Shown: positions 20,791-29,911 of the stretch, piece by piece
Layout: each line of letters opens with the position of its first letter
Numbering within the stretch: position 1 is the first letter of the stretch
Source of the DNA: Chlamydiia bacterium
GTDB taxonomy: Bacteria > Chlamydiota > Chlamydiia > Chlamydiales > 2-12-FULL-49-11
Length of the DNA stretch: 36,821 nt
Direction of reading: 5' to 3'
NCBI GenBank assembly: GCA_022601595.1
Contig: JAJACI010000010.1
Coordinates: 1 to 36,821 of the forward strand
Notes under the pieces: generated by a model
What the model was told of the DNA's origin: nothing
What the model saw: only the letters and a program-made list of their open reading frames with translations
The model's database searches: none
Made by a program: the position numbers and the translations under genes

Positions 20791-22104
20791 ATGGAAACGG
20801 TATATGAAGAGATTTTAGAGATAGCAAATAGTATTTTTATCGTTGAGGCCGAAAATGTAGAAATTGGCGAAATGGTTTGTGTGGATAAAAAAGACGGTAC
20901 TAAATTGTATGGTCAGGTGATTAGTTTTGATAAAACAAAAGTTACCGTTCAGGCAATGGGAGATACTCGCGGTTTATGTACAGGAGACAAGACGGTATTT
21001 CTTAAAAAGAAAATGCGTACAGTTGTTGGTGATGGTTTACTCGGCCGCGTACTTAGCGCTCGAGGAAAGCCTTTAGATGATGGTCCTTTGTTAGATGGTT
21101 TGGAAGTGGAAATTGGCACGCCAACTGCTAATCCTGTAAGGCGTATTGTGCCGCACAGGATGATTCAAACTTATATTCCGATGATTGATATTTTCAATAG
21201 CCTTGTAGAGTCACAAAAGCTACCTATTTTTACCGTGCCAGGAGAGCCTTATAACGAGCTTTTGATGCGTATTGCCAATCATACCGATGCCGATGTGATT
21301 ATTATTGGTATAATGGGCGCACGTCTTGATGACATGCACGCCTTTATTGATAATACAAGAAATACTGGCGCTTTGAATAAAACAGTGATGTTTGTTCACA
21401 AGGCAACCGACTATCCAGCAGAATGTTTGCTTGTTCCAGATATGGCTTTAACAGCGGCAGAGCAGTTTGCTCAAAAAGGAAAACGTGTGCTTGTTTTGTT
21501 AACAGATATGACAGCTTATGCAGATGCACTGAAAGAGATAGCTATTTCATTGAATCAAATTCCTTCTAATAGAGGATATCCAGGATCTTTATATTCTGAT
21601 CTTGCTTTCCGCTATGAAAAAGCAATTGATATTCAAGGAGCAGGGTCTATTACCCTTCTTCCGGTGGTTACTATGCCTGGCGATGATGTCACGCACCCAA
21701 TTCCTGATAACACCGGATATATTACAGAAGGGCAGTTTTATTTAAGAAATGGCCGCATAGAGCCGTTTGGCTCCCTTTCAAGGCTAAAGCAATTTGTAGT
21801 TGATGAGGTAACAAGAGAAGATCATGGTGCTATTATGAATACGATGATTAGGCTCTATTCAGAAGCTCTTAAATCAAGAGAGCTTTACTCAATGGGTTTC
21901 AAACTCTCTAAATGGGATGAGAAGCTTCTTAAATATAGTGAGATCTTTGAAAATGAGATGATGGATTTGGGCAAGTCTATATCTCTTATTGACGGACTTG
22001 ATTTAGGTTGGAAAATACTTGCTCAATGTTTTGAAAAAGTGGAGGTGGGTATCAAAGATTCTCTGCTTGAAAAATTTTGGATTAAAGAAGGGCTCGAGGG
22101 GTAA
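20791..22104 (+). CDS. atpB: V-type ATP synthase subunit B
   Basis: 437 aa; SLVESQKLPIFTVPGEPYNELLMRIANHT, GYPGSLYSDLAFRYEKA. Confidence 0.97.
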   Translation: METVYEEILEIANSIFIVEAENVEIGEMVCVDKKDGTKLYGQVISFDKTKVTVQAMGDTRGLCTGDKTVFLKKKMRTVVGDGLLGRVLSARGKPLDDGPLLDGLEVEIGTPTANPVRRIVPHRMIQTYIPMIDIFNSLVESQKLPIFTVPGEPYNELLMRIANHTDADVIIIGIMGARLDDMHAFIDNTRNTGALNKTVMFVHKATDYPAECLLVPDMALTAAEQFAQKGKRVLVLLTDMTAYADALKEIAISLNQIPSNRGYPGSLYSDLAFRYEKAIDIQGAGSITLLPVVTMPGDDVTHPIPDNTGYITEGQFYLRNGRIEPFGSLSRLKQFVVDEVTREDHGAIMNTMIRLYSEALKSRELYSMGFKLSKWDEKLLKYSEIFENEMMDLGKSISLIDGLDLGWKILAQCFEKVEVGIKDSLLEKFWIKEGLEG

Positions 22105-22107
22105 TTT

Positions 22108-22740
22108 TTGGCTCAGGTAAAATTTACAAAAAATGAAATGGGAAGGCTGCAGAAAAAGCTTGTGCAGCTTAAGAAATATTTGCCCACTTTGCAACTAAAA
22201 AAGATGTTGTTGCAGGCAGAGGTGAATAAAGCAGGGGAAGAAATTGCTCGTTATCATCGCTTGTATAAAGAAGAGATAATTACCTTTGAAACATCTGTCA
22301 AGCTCCTTTCAGACCCATCGGTTACCTACCTTAAAAAAGATACCCTGATTAAAGATAAGAGTTTCCATATGGATAATATTGCAGGAATAGAAGTGCCTGT
22401 ATTATCTTCTGTAACTTTTGAAAAATCTGAGGATCCTCTTACCGATAGACCGTTTTGGCATAGTGATATGGTCGAGCATCTACGCTGCACGAAAAAGGCC
22501 TTTTTGATGTGGAAGACGGCGGAAAAAAAGAAAAATATTTTATTAGCAGAGCTACGAAGTGTTTCTATTAGAGTGAATCTTTTTGAGAAAAGATTAATTC
22601 CTGGAACCATGTCTGATATGGTAAAGATAAAAATTTTCTTAGGCGATCAGGATCTTGCAGCGGTGTCTTTGTCAAAGCTTGCAAAAGAGAAGATAGAAAA
22701 AAGAAAGTTAGAAGAAGAGGAGCGCGGCTTATGCAAGTGA
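22108..22740 (+). CDS. atpD: V-type ATP synthase subunit D (TTG start)
   Basis: 210 aa, position between B and I, coiled-coil N-terminus MAQVKFTKNEMGRLQKKLVQLKKYLPTLQLKKMLLQ. Confidence 0.9.
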   Translation: MAQVKFTKNEMGRLQKKLVQLKKYLPTLQLKKMLLQAEVNKAGEEIARYHRLYKEEIITFETSVKLLSDPSVTYLKKDTLIKDKSFHMDNIAGIEVPVLSSVTFEKSEDPLTDRPFWHSDMVEHLRCTKKAFLMWKTAEKKKNILLAELRSVSIRVNLFEKRLIPGTMSDMVKIKIFLGDQDLAAVSLSKLAKEKIEKRKLEEEERGLCK

Positions 22741-24656
22741 AAATAGAAAAGTACCTCTTTGCTGGAACGAAAAATAACCATGACCGTTTTTTTGAAAAGG
22801 CTCAAGCCCTTGGCATGATGGAGTTTATCTCTGTGACAGGGAAAAAACCGCATCTTTTTCCTGAAGATGTTCAAAAAGCAAAAGATGCCCTTAAGATACT
22901 ATCTATTCATGCAAAAGGCAAACAAGAAAATGATGCCCCTGTTCCCATCTTAGATATTATTAGTGAAGTGGTTTCCACAAAAGAAAAATTAGAAATCTTA
23001 TATGAAAAAAAGCGCTCTTTAAAGGTGGAGCGTATACGGGTCAAGCCTTTTGGAAGTTTTTCAATGGAAGAGATTCATGCTATTGAAGAAGAAGGGCGAA
23101 GACATATTCAATTTTTTATGATCAAACACGACCGCATTCCAACAAGCAAGGTGCCGGGTGAACTGGTTTATATTGGGCATGAGCTTGATATTGATTATTA
23201 TATATATATTGGTAAAGAGAAATTTTCCCATAAAGCCTTTACTCAAGTGCATATAGAAAGGTCTATTGATGCGGTAAATGAGGAAATGGATAGTACTGCA
23301 AAAGAGATTTCTTCTTTGCAAAGATTAGAGTTAGAAAATTGCCGTTATATTCATCTTATGCAAGAGTATGTTTTTGCGCGTATGAATTCTATAAACTTGA
23401 ATTTTGCTAAAGAGGATGTTGATTATTTTATTGAAGATAAGCTATTTGTCATAGAAGCTTGGATCCCTTTAACCAAGAAAAAAAAGTTAGAAGAGCTGCT
23501 TGATGGCCTGGCAATTATTTCTGAAAAAGTTGCTATAGAAAAAGATGATCAGCCCCCAACCTATTTGAAGAATTCTGGATTTTCTCGTATGGGTGAAGAT
23601 CTTGTCTATGTTTATGATACCCCTGCTATTGATGATAAAGATCCATCTGCCTGGGTACTTTGGTTTTTTGCGCTCTTTTTTGGTATGATTGTCTCTGATG
23701 CTGGCTATGGATTTCTCTTTTTAGCTTTAGCTTTATTCCTATGGAAAAAATCAGGAAAAGGACTAAAGGGAGCAAAAAGACGGATGCTCAAGATCCTTAC
23801 CCTGATATCTTGTTCCACTATTATCTGGGGAGTGATGGTAGCCTCTTATTTCAGTATCCAGTTAAAGCCAAATGATTTTCTAAATAAAATTTCCCTCCCT
23901 TATAACTTAGCTCTTGAGAAAGTGGAATTTCATAGAAAAGCTGGTACAGATATGTACAAGGATTGGGTAAAAGATTATCCAGCCATTGAAGATGTAGATG
24001 TTCCTGCAGAGATTTTATCAAAAGGGACAAAGGTCAAAGCGGGGAACCTTGTTTATGATCTTATGGGCGATATATATGATAGCATCTTTTTAGAGATATC
24101 TTTGATCATTGGAATTATCCACCTTACTCTATCTTTTCTTAGAAATATGTATAGAAGCTGGTCTGGTATTGGATGGATATTCACTCTGTTTGGAGGGTAC
24201 TTGTTTTTCCCCAAGATGTTGCAGGGATATTCTATGCTTGTCTATACAGGAGTTATTAGCGCAGACCTTTCCTTTGTTATTGGAGAACAGATGTTATATG
24301 GCGGCTTTTCCCTTGCGATATTATTGTCGATCATTCAAGCAAGAAGTCTATCAGGAATTGCCTCTCTTTTTAAAGCAATCGAGGTTTTTTCAGATGTGCT
24401 CTCCTACTTGCGTCTATACGCATTAGGACTTGCGAGCATGGTTCTTGCTGGAACATTTAATGAAATAGGACCTGCAATAGGCGGACCTATGTTTGGATGG
24501 CTTATCATCCTTCTAGGTCATATTGTTAACATTACCCTCGGCGTGATGGCAGGGGTGATACACGGTCTCCGTCTTAACTTCTTAGAATGGTACCACCATT
24601 GCTATGAAGGTGGCGGAAAAAAATTCAGCCCATTAAGGCTTTTAAAAAGTGAATAA
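22731..24656 (+). CDS. atpI: V-type ATP synthase subunit I
   Basis: 641 aa; FGMIVSDAGYGFLFL, SYLRLYALGLASMVLAGTFNE, HGLRLNFLEWYHHCYEGGGKKFSPLR. Confidence 0.96.
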   Translation: MQVKIEKYLFAGTKNNHDRFFEKAQALGMMEFISVTGKKPHLFPEDVQKAKDALKILSIHAKGKQENDAPVPILDIISEVVSTKEKLEILYEKKRSLKVERIRVKPFGSFSMEEIHAIEEEGRRHIQFFMIKHDRIPTSKVPGELVYIGHELDIDYYIYIGKEKFSHKAFTQVHIERSIDAVNEEMDSTAKEISSLQRLELENCRYIHLMQEYVFARMNSINLNFAKEDVDYFIEDKLFVIEAWIPLTKKKKLEELLDGLAIISEKVAIEKDDQPPTYLKNSGFSRMGEDLVYVYDTPAIDDKDPSAWVLWFFALFFGMIVSDAGYGFLFLALALFLWKKSGKGLKGAKRRMLKILTLISCSTIIWGVMVASYFSIQLKPNDFLNKISLPYNLALEKVEFHRKAGTDMYKDWVKDYPAIEDVDVPAEILSKGTKVKAGNLVYDLMGDIYDSIFLEISLIIGIIHLTLSFLRNMYRSWSGIGWIFTLFGGYLFFPKMLQGYSMLVYTGVISADLSFVIGEQMLYGGFSLAILLSIIQARSLSGIASLFKAIEVFSDVLSYLRLYALGLASMVLAGTFNEIGPAIGGPMFGWLIILLGHIVNITLGVMAGVIHGLRLNFLEWYHHCYEGGGKKFSPLRLLKSE

Positions 24657-24675
24657 AAATTAAGGAGTAGAAGAT

Positions 24676-25098
24676 ATGGATTTTTCAATGGTTGGGCCAG
24701 CATTGGCTTTAGGGCTTTCAGCAATAGGAGCTGCAATTGGTTGTGGTATGGCAGGGATGACATCTCATGGAGTGATGAGTAGAGTGGAAGAGGGTCATGC
24801 AAAATTCCTCGGTCTGTCAGCAGTACCGGCATCGCAGATGATTTACGGTTTTGTTCTTATGCTTTTACTATCGCAAAGTGTAAAAGCAGGCGGCGTTTCG
24901 GCACTATCTGCCATTGCAATTGGCGGATCATCAGGTGCTGCTATTATGGTTGCAGCTATTTATCAAGGGATGTGTTGTGTGTCAGCTATCCAAGCGGTTG
25001 CTAAAAAACCTTCTGTTTTTGGTAAAACATTTGTTGCCATTGGTATTGTAGAGTCTTTTGCTCTCTTTGCTTTTGTTTTTGCATTACTTTTAATCTAA
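24676..25098 (+). CDS. atpK: V-type ATP synthase subunit K (proteolipid)
   Basis: 140 aa, ALALGLSAIGAAIGCGMAGMTSHGVMSR and FVAIGIVESFALFAFVFALLLI. Confidence 0.95.
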   Translation: MDFSMVGPALALGLSAIGAAIGCGMAGMTSHGVMSRVEEGHAKFLGLSAVPASQMIYGFVLMLLLSQSVKAGGVSALSAIAIGGSSGAAIMVAAIYQGMCCVSAIQAVAKKPSVFGKTFVAIGIVESFALFAFVFALLLI

Positions 25099-25121
25099 AA
25101 GATAATTTCTAAGGAATAAAT

Positions 25122-25859
25122 ATGGCACAATCAACCAGTCCACCCAGCGGTGATATACATAAATTTGTAAAGTATGCAATACCACCTATTGCAGGAGCGC
25201 TTGCTATTATCCCTGCATTTCACAATATGAGAGTCAAAAGTGCTCAGCAATTAGGAGGTTTAGGAGGTGTAGATCTTAAAACTATCAATAGATGGGATAG
25301 TTTAAAAATGGGTTTAAGGGCTGCTCCAACTGTTGGGGCAATAGTGGGTGCTCAGATGATAACACAAGAGGCAATCGAAAGTAATTTATTTCCAAAGGAA
25401 AGTCTTTATTCTACCCTCACAAGTTCAGCGATGGTAGGTGTGGTATCTTCACCGCTACTTGCTTTTTTTAATCACCAGACACTTGGTAGTGGTAGACCAT
25501 TTATATTCACACCAAGAGTAGCTTTAGCATTAACCGTTCAAGAAACGGCTTTTGTTACAGGATTAAGCGTAGTAGATAAAGTAACTGAAGAGTTAAGCGG
25601 TAGATTTGGGGATAATAAAGTGGTAGACTACGTTACTGCTTATATCGCTGGAGGAATAGGAAGTATAGTTGGTCATCCTGCAAATACTGCTTTAACCAGA
25701 TGGCAAGGGAATCTTCCTGTAGAACGTTTTTCTCAGCTAACACGTGGGCTTGCTGCAAAAACAAAGGCTACAGCAACTTTTGCTTTAGGATACAAGGTTA
25801 TAAAAGATTTGTCACATTTTGCTTGTGAAACACCTTTTATAACAGGAAAAGAGTGCTAA
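25122..25859 (+). CDS. Hypothetical membrane protein with possible tripartite carrier-like organisation
   Basis: 245 aa, three hydrophobic-helix pairs; no confident family. Confidence 0.5.
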   Translation: MAQSTSPPSGDIHKFVKYAIPPIAGALAIIPAFHNMRVKSAQQLGGLGGVDLKTINRWDSLKMGLRAAPTVGAIVGAQMITQEAIESNLFPKESLYSTLTSSAMVGVVSSPLLAFFNHQTLGSGRPFIFTPRVALALTVQETAFVTGLSVVDKVTEELSGRFGDNKVVDYVTAYIAGGIGSIVGHPANTALTRWQGNLPVERFSQLTRGLAAKTKATATFALGYKVIKDLSHFACETPFITGKEC

Positions 25860-26077
25860 GATTTTTTCACGTGGTTTAACTGCATAGCAGAGATGGTTGC
25901 GATAGCCAAACAAGCAACTCTAACAGGGAGAGGAGTGCCTTTAAGCACACCTACAATGGCAGAGGATGTTCCAGATATACCTGATAGAACCTGTATCGGG
26001 AGGGTATTTGTAGGGCGGGTTAAATTAGTATCGTTGTTTGTTACATTGTTTGCTGCAGTCATACGCATAATATTCAT
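25856..26077 (-). CDS. Small hypothetical protein
   Basis: 73 aa, hydrophobic C-terminal half; gagaaaaat upstream of start resembles an RBS. Confidence 0.4.
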   Translation of the reverse strand: MNIMRMTAANNVTNNDTNLTRPTNTLPIQVLSGISGTSSAIVGVLKGTPLPVRVACLAIATISAMQLNHVKKS

Positions 26078-26193
26078 TATTTTTCTCCTTAAAGGCTAGA
26101 CCTCTATTTATAAGTGGAAAGAGCATAACAAGTTATATCTAATTTTACAAGATTTTGATCTCCTTTGTTGAAAGAATATCTCTTTTATGAATA

Positions 26194-27603
26194 GTGAAGG
26201 GATATTTAGGAGTGAAGATGGAATATAGGCAAGAGAGAGACTCGATGGGAGAGGTAAATGTACCAATAGATATGTTATATGGGGCTCAAACAGAAAGATC
26301 TTTAGAGAATTTCCAGGTGGGCGGGCAGAAAATGCCTATACAAGTGATTTATTCGTTGGTGCTAATAAAAAAAGCATCGGCAAAGGTAAATGCTGATTTG
26401 AAGCTTATCTCCAAGGAAAAGAGGGACTTGATCGTTTTATCTGCAGATGAGATTTTATCAAAGGGGTATGAAAAGCATTTTCCACTAGTTGTTTGGCAGA
26501 CAGGATCTGGCACGCAGACGAATATGAATGTAAATGAGGTGCTTGCAAATCTATCCAATCAAAAAGCTGGTGAGCCGCTGGGTAGCTATGGTACTATCCA
26601 TCCTAATGATGATGTGAATAAAAGCCAGTCTTCAAATGATGTAGTGCCATCGGCAAGTGTTATTGCGGCTGTGATGCTTGTCAAAGAGAAGCTCCTTCCG
26701 GCGCTTGCTCTTTTTAAGGATGAAATAGATGTAAAGGTATCAGAATATAAGGATATTATCAAATGCGGGCGTACCCATTTGATGGATGCGGTGCCATTAA
26801 CTTTAGGGCAGGAGTTTTCTGCTTATTCTGCGCAAATAGAGAATGCGATAAAAAATATTAAGCATGCAACCGATGCTGCAAGTTGTTTAGCGCTTGGAGG
26901 TACAGCGGTAGGCACAGGAGTAAATAGTCATCCTAAATATGCGGAAAAAGTAGCTAAAGAAATTTCTAAGTTAACCGGTGAAACTTTTTTAACAGCACCA
27001 AATAAATTTGAAGCGCTTGGGTGCATGGATGGTTTGGTTACTCTATCGGGAGCATTGAAAACCCTTGCCTGTTTTTTTATGAAGATAGGAAATGATATAC
27101 GCCTTTTAGCCTCTGGCCCAAGGTGCGGGCTTGGGGAGCTTATCCTTCCAGCAAATGAGCCAGGTTCCTCTATTATGCCAGGAAAAGTGAATCCTACTCA
27201 ATGTGAGATGTTAACACAAGTTGCCTGTCAGGTAATGGGTAATGATGTGGCAGTAGGCATTGCAGGGGCATCAGGGCATCTGCAGCTAAATGTATTTCGC
27301 CCCGTTCTTATCTACAATCTATTAGAATCTATCAATCTGCTTGCAGATGGGGCAAATAATTTTACCCATAAATGTTTGAAAGGTCTAGCGCCAAATGAGG
27401 CAGTGATTGATGCTTATGTACAAAACAGCTTAATGCTAGTCACAGCGCTCAATCCACATATTGGGTATGATAATGCGGCAGAAATTGCAAAAAAAGCCCA
27501 TAAAGATGGCACCACCTTAATGGAGGCTGCAAGAGAGTTAGACCTTCTTTCAGAAGAGGAGTTTAAAAAATTGGTAGACCCTAAGAATATGACAAAGCCA
27601 TAA
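26194..27603 (+). CDS. fumC: Fumarate hydratase class II (real start probably ATG at 26218, MEYRQERDSMGEVNVP)
   Basis: GSSIMPGKVNPTQCEMLTQVACQVMGND signature; SQSSNDVVPSA. Confidence 0.96.
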   Translation: MKGYLGVKMEYRQERDSMGEVNVPIDMLYGAQTERSLENFQVGGQKMPIQVIYSLVLIKKASAKVNADLKLISKEKRDLIVLSADEILSKGYEKHFPLVVWQTGSGTQTNMNVNEVLANLSNQKAGEPLGSYGTIHPNDDVNKSQSSNDVVPSASVIAAVMLVKEKLLPALALFKDEIDVKVSEYKDIIKCGRTHLMDAVPLTLGQEFSAYSAQIENAIKNIKHATDAASCLALGGTAVGTGVNSHPKYAEKVAKEISKLTGETFLTAPNKFEALGCMDGLVTLSGALKTLACFFMKIGNDIRLLASGPRCGLGELILPANEPGSSIMPGKVNPTQCEMLTQVACQVMGNDVAVGIAGASGHLQLNVFRPVLIYNLLESINLLADGANNFTHKCLKGLAPNEAVIDAYVQNSLMLVTALNPHIGYDNAAEIAKKAHKDGTTLMEAARELDLLSEEEFKKLVDPKNMTKP

Positions 27604-27627
27604 GAAGACTCTGAATAACTCCTTATG
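27599..27627. terminator. Short hairpin between convergent fumC and NUDIX genes containing both stop codons
   Basis: cataagaag...ctccttatg inverted repeat; interior agaagactctga resembles the palindromic element end. Confidence 0.5.
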
Positions 27628-28129
27628 TGTTGATAGGGAGACCGGCTCTCATTAAAAGATATCTGATAACAAGTATGGGGTGGGAGATAACGGTTTTGAT
27701 GATATAAAAAGGGGTGATAGAGGTGATCAATTTTTCAAAATAAGGTTTGTTCTCAAAAGTTTCTTTGATCCAATCGATATAAAATGGGATAGTGTCATAA
27801 GGAAGAGCATCGAGTGAAAAGGCGCCTACATTTTTCACTTCCATTGGATCGAATGCACCTTGGTTGGTGCTTAATACAGAAAGTTTAAATAGGTAAACAG
27901 GAGAGATATATTTTGAGGTAGAGGTATACAGCGCCACTTTACGATCAATTTTAGAGTCGTAGCCTGTTTCTTCTTTTACCTCGCGAACAATGGCTTGCTC
28001 TGGTGTTTCACCAGGGTCAATACCGCCTCCGGGTAGTACCCATACTGGAATATCTCGCCTTTTTACAAGAACGGCTTTGTCATTAATGGTAAGGACTCCA
28101 AGGACGGATTTAACAATACTTTTTGACAT
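27623..28129 (-). CDS. NUDIX hydrolase family protein
   Basis: GGGIDPGETPEQAIVREVKEETGYD matches the Nudix box. Confidence 0.9.
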   Translation of the reverse strand: MSKSIVKSVLGVLTINDKAVLVKRRDIPVWVLPGGGIDPGETPEQAIVREVKEETGYDSKIDRKVALYTSTSKYISPVYLFKLSVLSTNQGAFDPMEVKNVGAFSLDALPYDTIPFYIDWIKETFENKPYFEKLITSITPFYIIKTVISHPILVIRYLLMRAGLPINT

Positions 28130-28182
28130 CTATTTGTCCTGGATGTAAACTTCTTTCATAAGATTTTATTATAGAGGATTTA

Positions 28183-28632
28183 GTGATTAAGCAGATAAGA
28201 GTATTTTCATTTTTCGTGGTGGCATCACTACTTGCAGGGTGTACATCTGGATATATCCAGGTAGAGAGAATCAAAACAGACAAGTCAACTTTTGCAAGTG
28301 TTTTTGCAAGATCACCTGATCCAAGGCTTTTAAATCCTCCAAAAGGAGAGAAGCTGTATATTAATTGGTCGCTTCCTATGGGCTTTAGAAGCAATGAGTA
28401 CCGGCTGAAAGTAGATCTTATTTATCGCAACCTTACCACAGAGACATTATTATTTCCTTTGAAGAGACGTTCAGGGGCAAAAATAATAGAGATTCTTGGT
28501 AAAGAATTTAAAGAGAAAGAAGGTTTTTTATCCTACAAGGCAGAGATCATTTCAATAGATGGAGAGATTGTTAGTGACTATACACATAGGATGTGGGTGA
28601 AATTAATTCTTCCTTGTGATGGAGAGGATTAA
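28183..28632 (+). CDS. Putative lipoprotein (GTG start)
   Basis: MIKQIRVFSFFVVASLLAGCTSG, lipobox LAGC. Confidence 0.75.
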   Translation: MIKQIRVFSFFVVASLLAGCTSGYIQVERIKTDKSTFASVFARSPDPRLLNPPKGEKLYINWSLPMGFRSNEYRLKVDLIYRNLTTETLLFPLKRRSGAKIIEILGKEFKEKEGFLSYKAEIISIDGEIVSDYTHRMWVKLILPCDGED

Positions 28633-28954
28633 AGGAAACTCTGAAAAACGGACAGTTTTATAATCTCCCAGATTTCTTATAAATTCTATTTTTCGTTTCG
28701 CCCCATCCCTACAGGGATGCAGCTTACTCCAAAATAGAATTCATTTTAAAAAATCTAAAAAGATTCTAAAAGGTGTATAGTCATTACCGTTCCTTATGAC
28801 GTATCTTCTGCGAATTTTTGTAGCTTTTTGATAAATGCATCTCACTAATATTTAAAATATTAGCTTGCTGAATTTGTCAAAATTCCCTCAAAAATTCATT
28901 GAACAGTACGCCATAAGGAACGCTAACGACTATAGTTTATCAGAGTTTCCTTAA
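28629..28954 (-). mobile_element. Palindromic MITE-like element, copy interrupted by a second element
   Basis: Reverse complement begins ttaaggaaactctgataaac and ends gtttttcagagtttcctttaa; after removing 28776-28932 (155-bp insert plus one TA) it aligns end to end with 1382-1549. Confidence 0.8.
28778..28932. mobile_element. Nested 155-bp palindromic MITE-like element with 26-bp inverted ends and TA duplication
   Basis: Left tagtcattaccgttccttatgacgta; right (revcomp) tagtcgttagcgttccttatggcgta, 3 mismatches; flanked by TA at 28776-28777 and 28933-28934; central palindrome ctaatatttaaaatattag at 28845-28863. Confidence 0.8.
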
Positions 28955-29858
28955 TTCTTCCTTTTGCAAAAAGAAGGAGCTCTCTTGTTTGTTCAAAGCT
29001 TAGGCACGGGTCGGTAAAAGAGACTCCAGGAACCTTTTGATTTTTGTCAGCACCTTTTTTGATATTGCTTTCGAGCATAACGCCCATCACTTTTTTCGGG
29101 TTTGCTATATACTGATCTAGCGCGCTTAAAAAAGCTATTTTTTGATCATCAGGTTTTTTTGGGCAGTTTCCATGGGAGCAGTCAATTAATAAGGGCGTCA
29201 TCACGCCATTATTTTGGGCAAGGCTACTTGTTTTAAGTACACTTTCTTTATCAAAATTGGTTGCATGTTTACTACCGCGTAAAACAACGTGTGTATGGGG
29301 ATTTCCATGGGAATATTTTTGGCCATCTTTGGTTAGAAGGCAATGGGATTTTTCAGCAACCACACAGGAGTGGATAGCAGATAAGAGATCGCCATCAAGA
29401 GCGTTTTTAAATCCAAATGGTATGTTGGAGTCAGATGCAAGAACTCTGTGAGTGGTAGAGGTAGAAGTGCGAGCACCGATAAATCCCCAGGAGAGATATT
29501 CCTCTAAATAGGTAAAGATATTAGGGTCGATACATTCCATAGCAAGAGGCATAGTGCATTTGCTAAAAAGATTCTGGGTGCGTTTGATTCCTTGAAGGAT
29601 ATTTTCTCGAGCAAGAGGGGGAGGTTGATAGACAAACCCTCTCCAAGCATGAGTGGTACGAGATTTTTCCACAAAGGCTCGCATTACTAAAAATATATTA
29701 TCCCCAAGTTCTTTTTGTAGTGCTTGTAATTTTTGTTCATATAGTAAAGTCTCCTCTTCACAGTAGATGGAACAAGGGCCGGTGACAACGATAAAAGTGG
29801 AGGTATTATTTTTTAGTCTATCATTTATGGTATTTCGATAACTTTGAATAAGTGACAT
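28923..29858 (-). CDS. aroG: 3-deoxy-7-phosphoheptulonate (DAHP) synthase, class I
   Basis: VVTGPCSIYCEEE, FIGARTSTSTTHRVLAS, FGFKNALDGD, DCSHGNCPKKPDDQ, GVMLESNIKKGADK, GVSFTDPCLSFEQT. Confidence 0.93.
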   Translation of the reverse strand: MSLIQSYRNTINDRLKNNTSTFIVVTGPCSIYCEEETLLYEQKLQALQKELGDNIFLVMRAFVEKSRTTHAWRGFVYQPPPLARENILQGIKRTQNLFSKCTMPLAMECIDPNIFTYLEEYLSWGFIGARTSTSTTHRVLASDSNIPFGFKNALDGDLLSAIHSCVVAEKSHCLLTKDGQKYSHGNPHTHVVLRGSKHATNFDKESVLKTSSLAQNNGVMTPLLIDCSHGNCPKKPDDQKIAFLSALDQYIANPKKVMGVMLESNIKKGADKNQKVPGVSFTDPCLSFEQTRELLLFAKGRIKETLINYSR

Positions 29859-29911
29859 ATTTTGGTAATAATTCCCTGTGTAAAAAACCAGAATACTATA
29901 TATATAGTGAT

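Noticed and set aside
28778-28932. The 155-bp insert as a small RNA gene
   Set aside because: Inverted ends, TA flanks and the empty-site comparison fit a transposed element better; a transcript cannot be excluded but there is no positive evidence.
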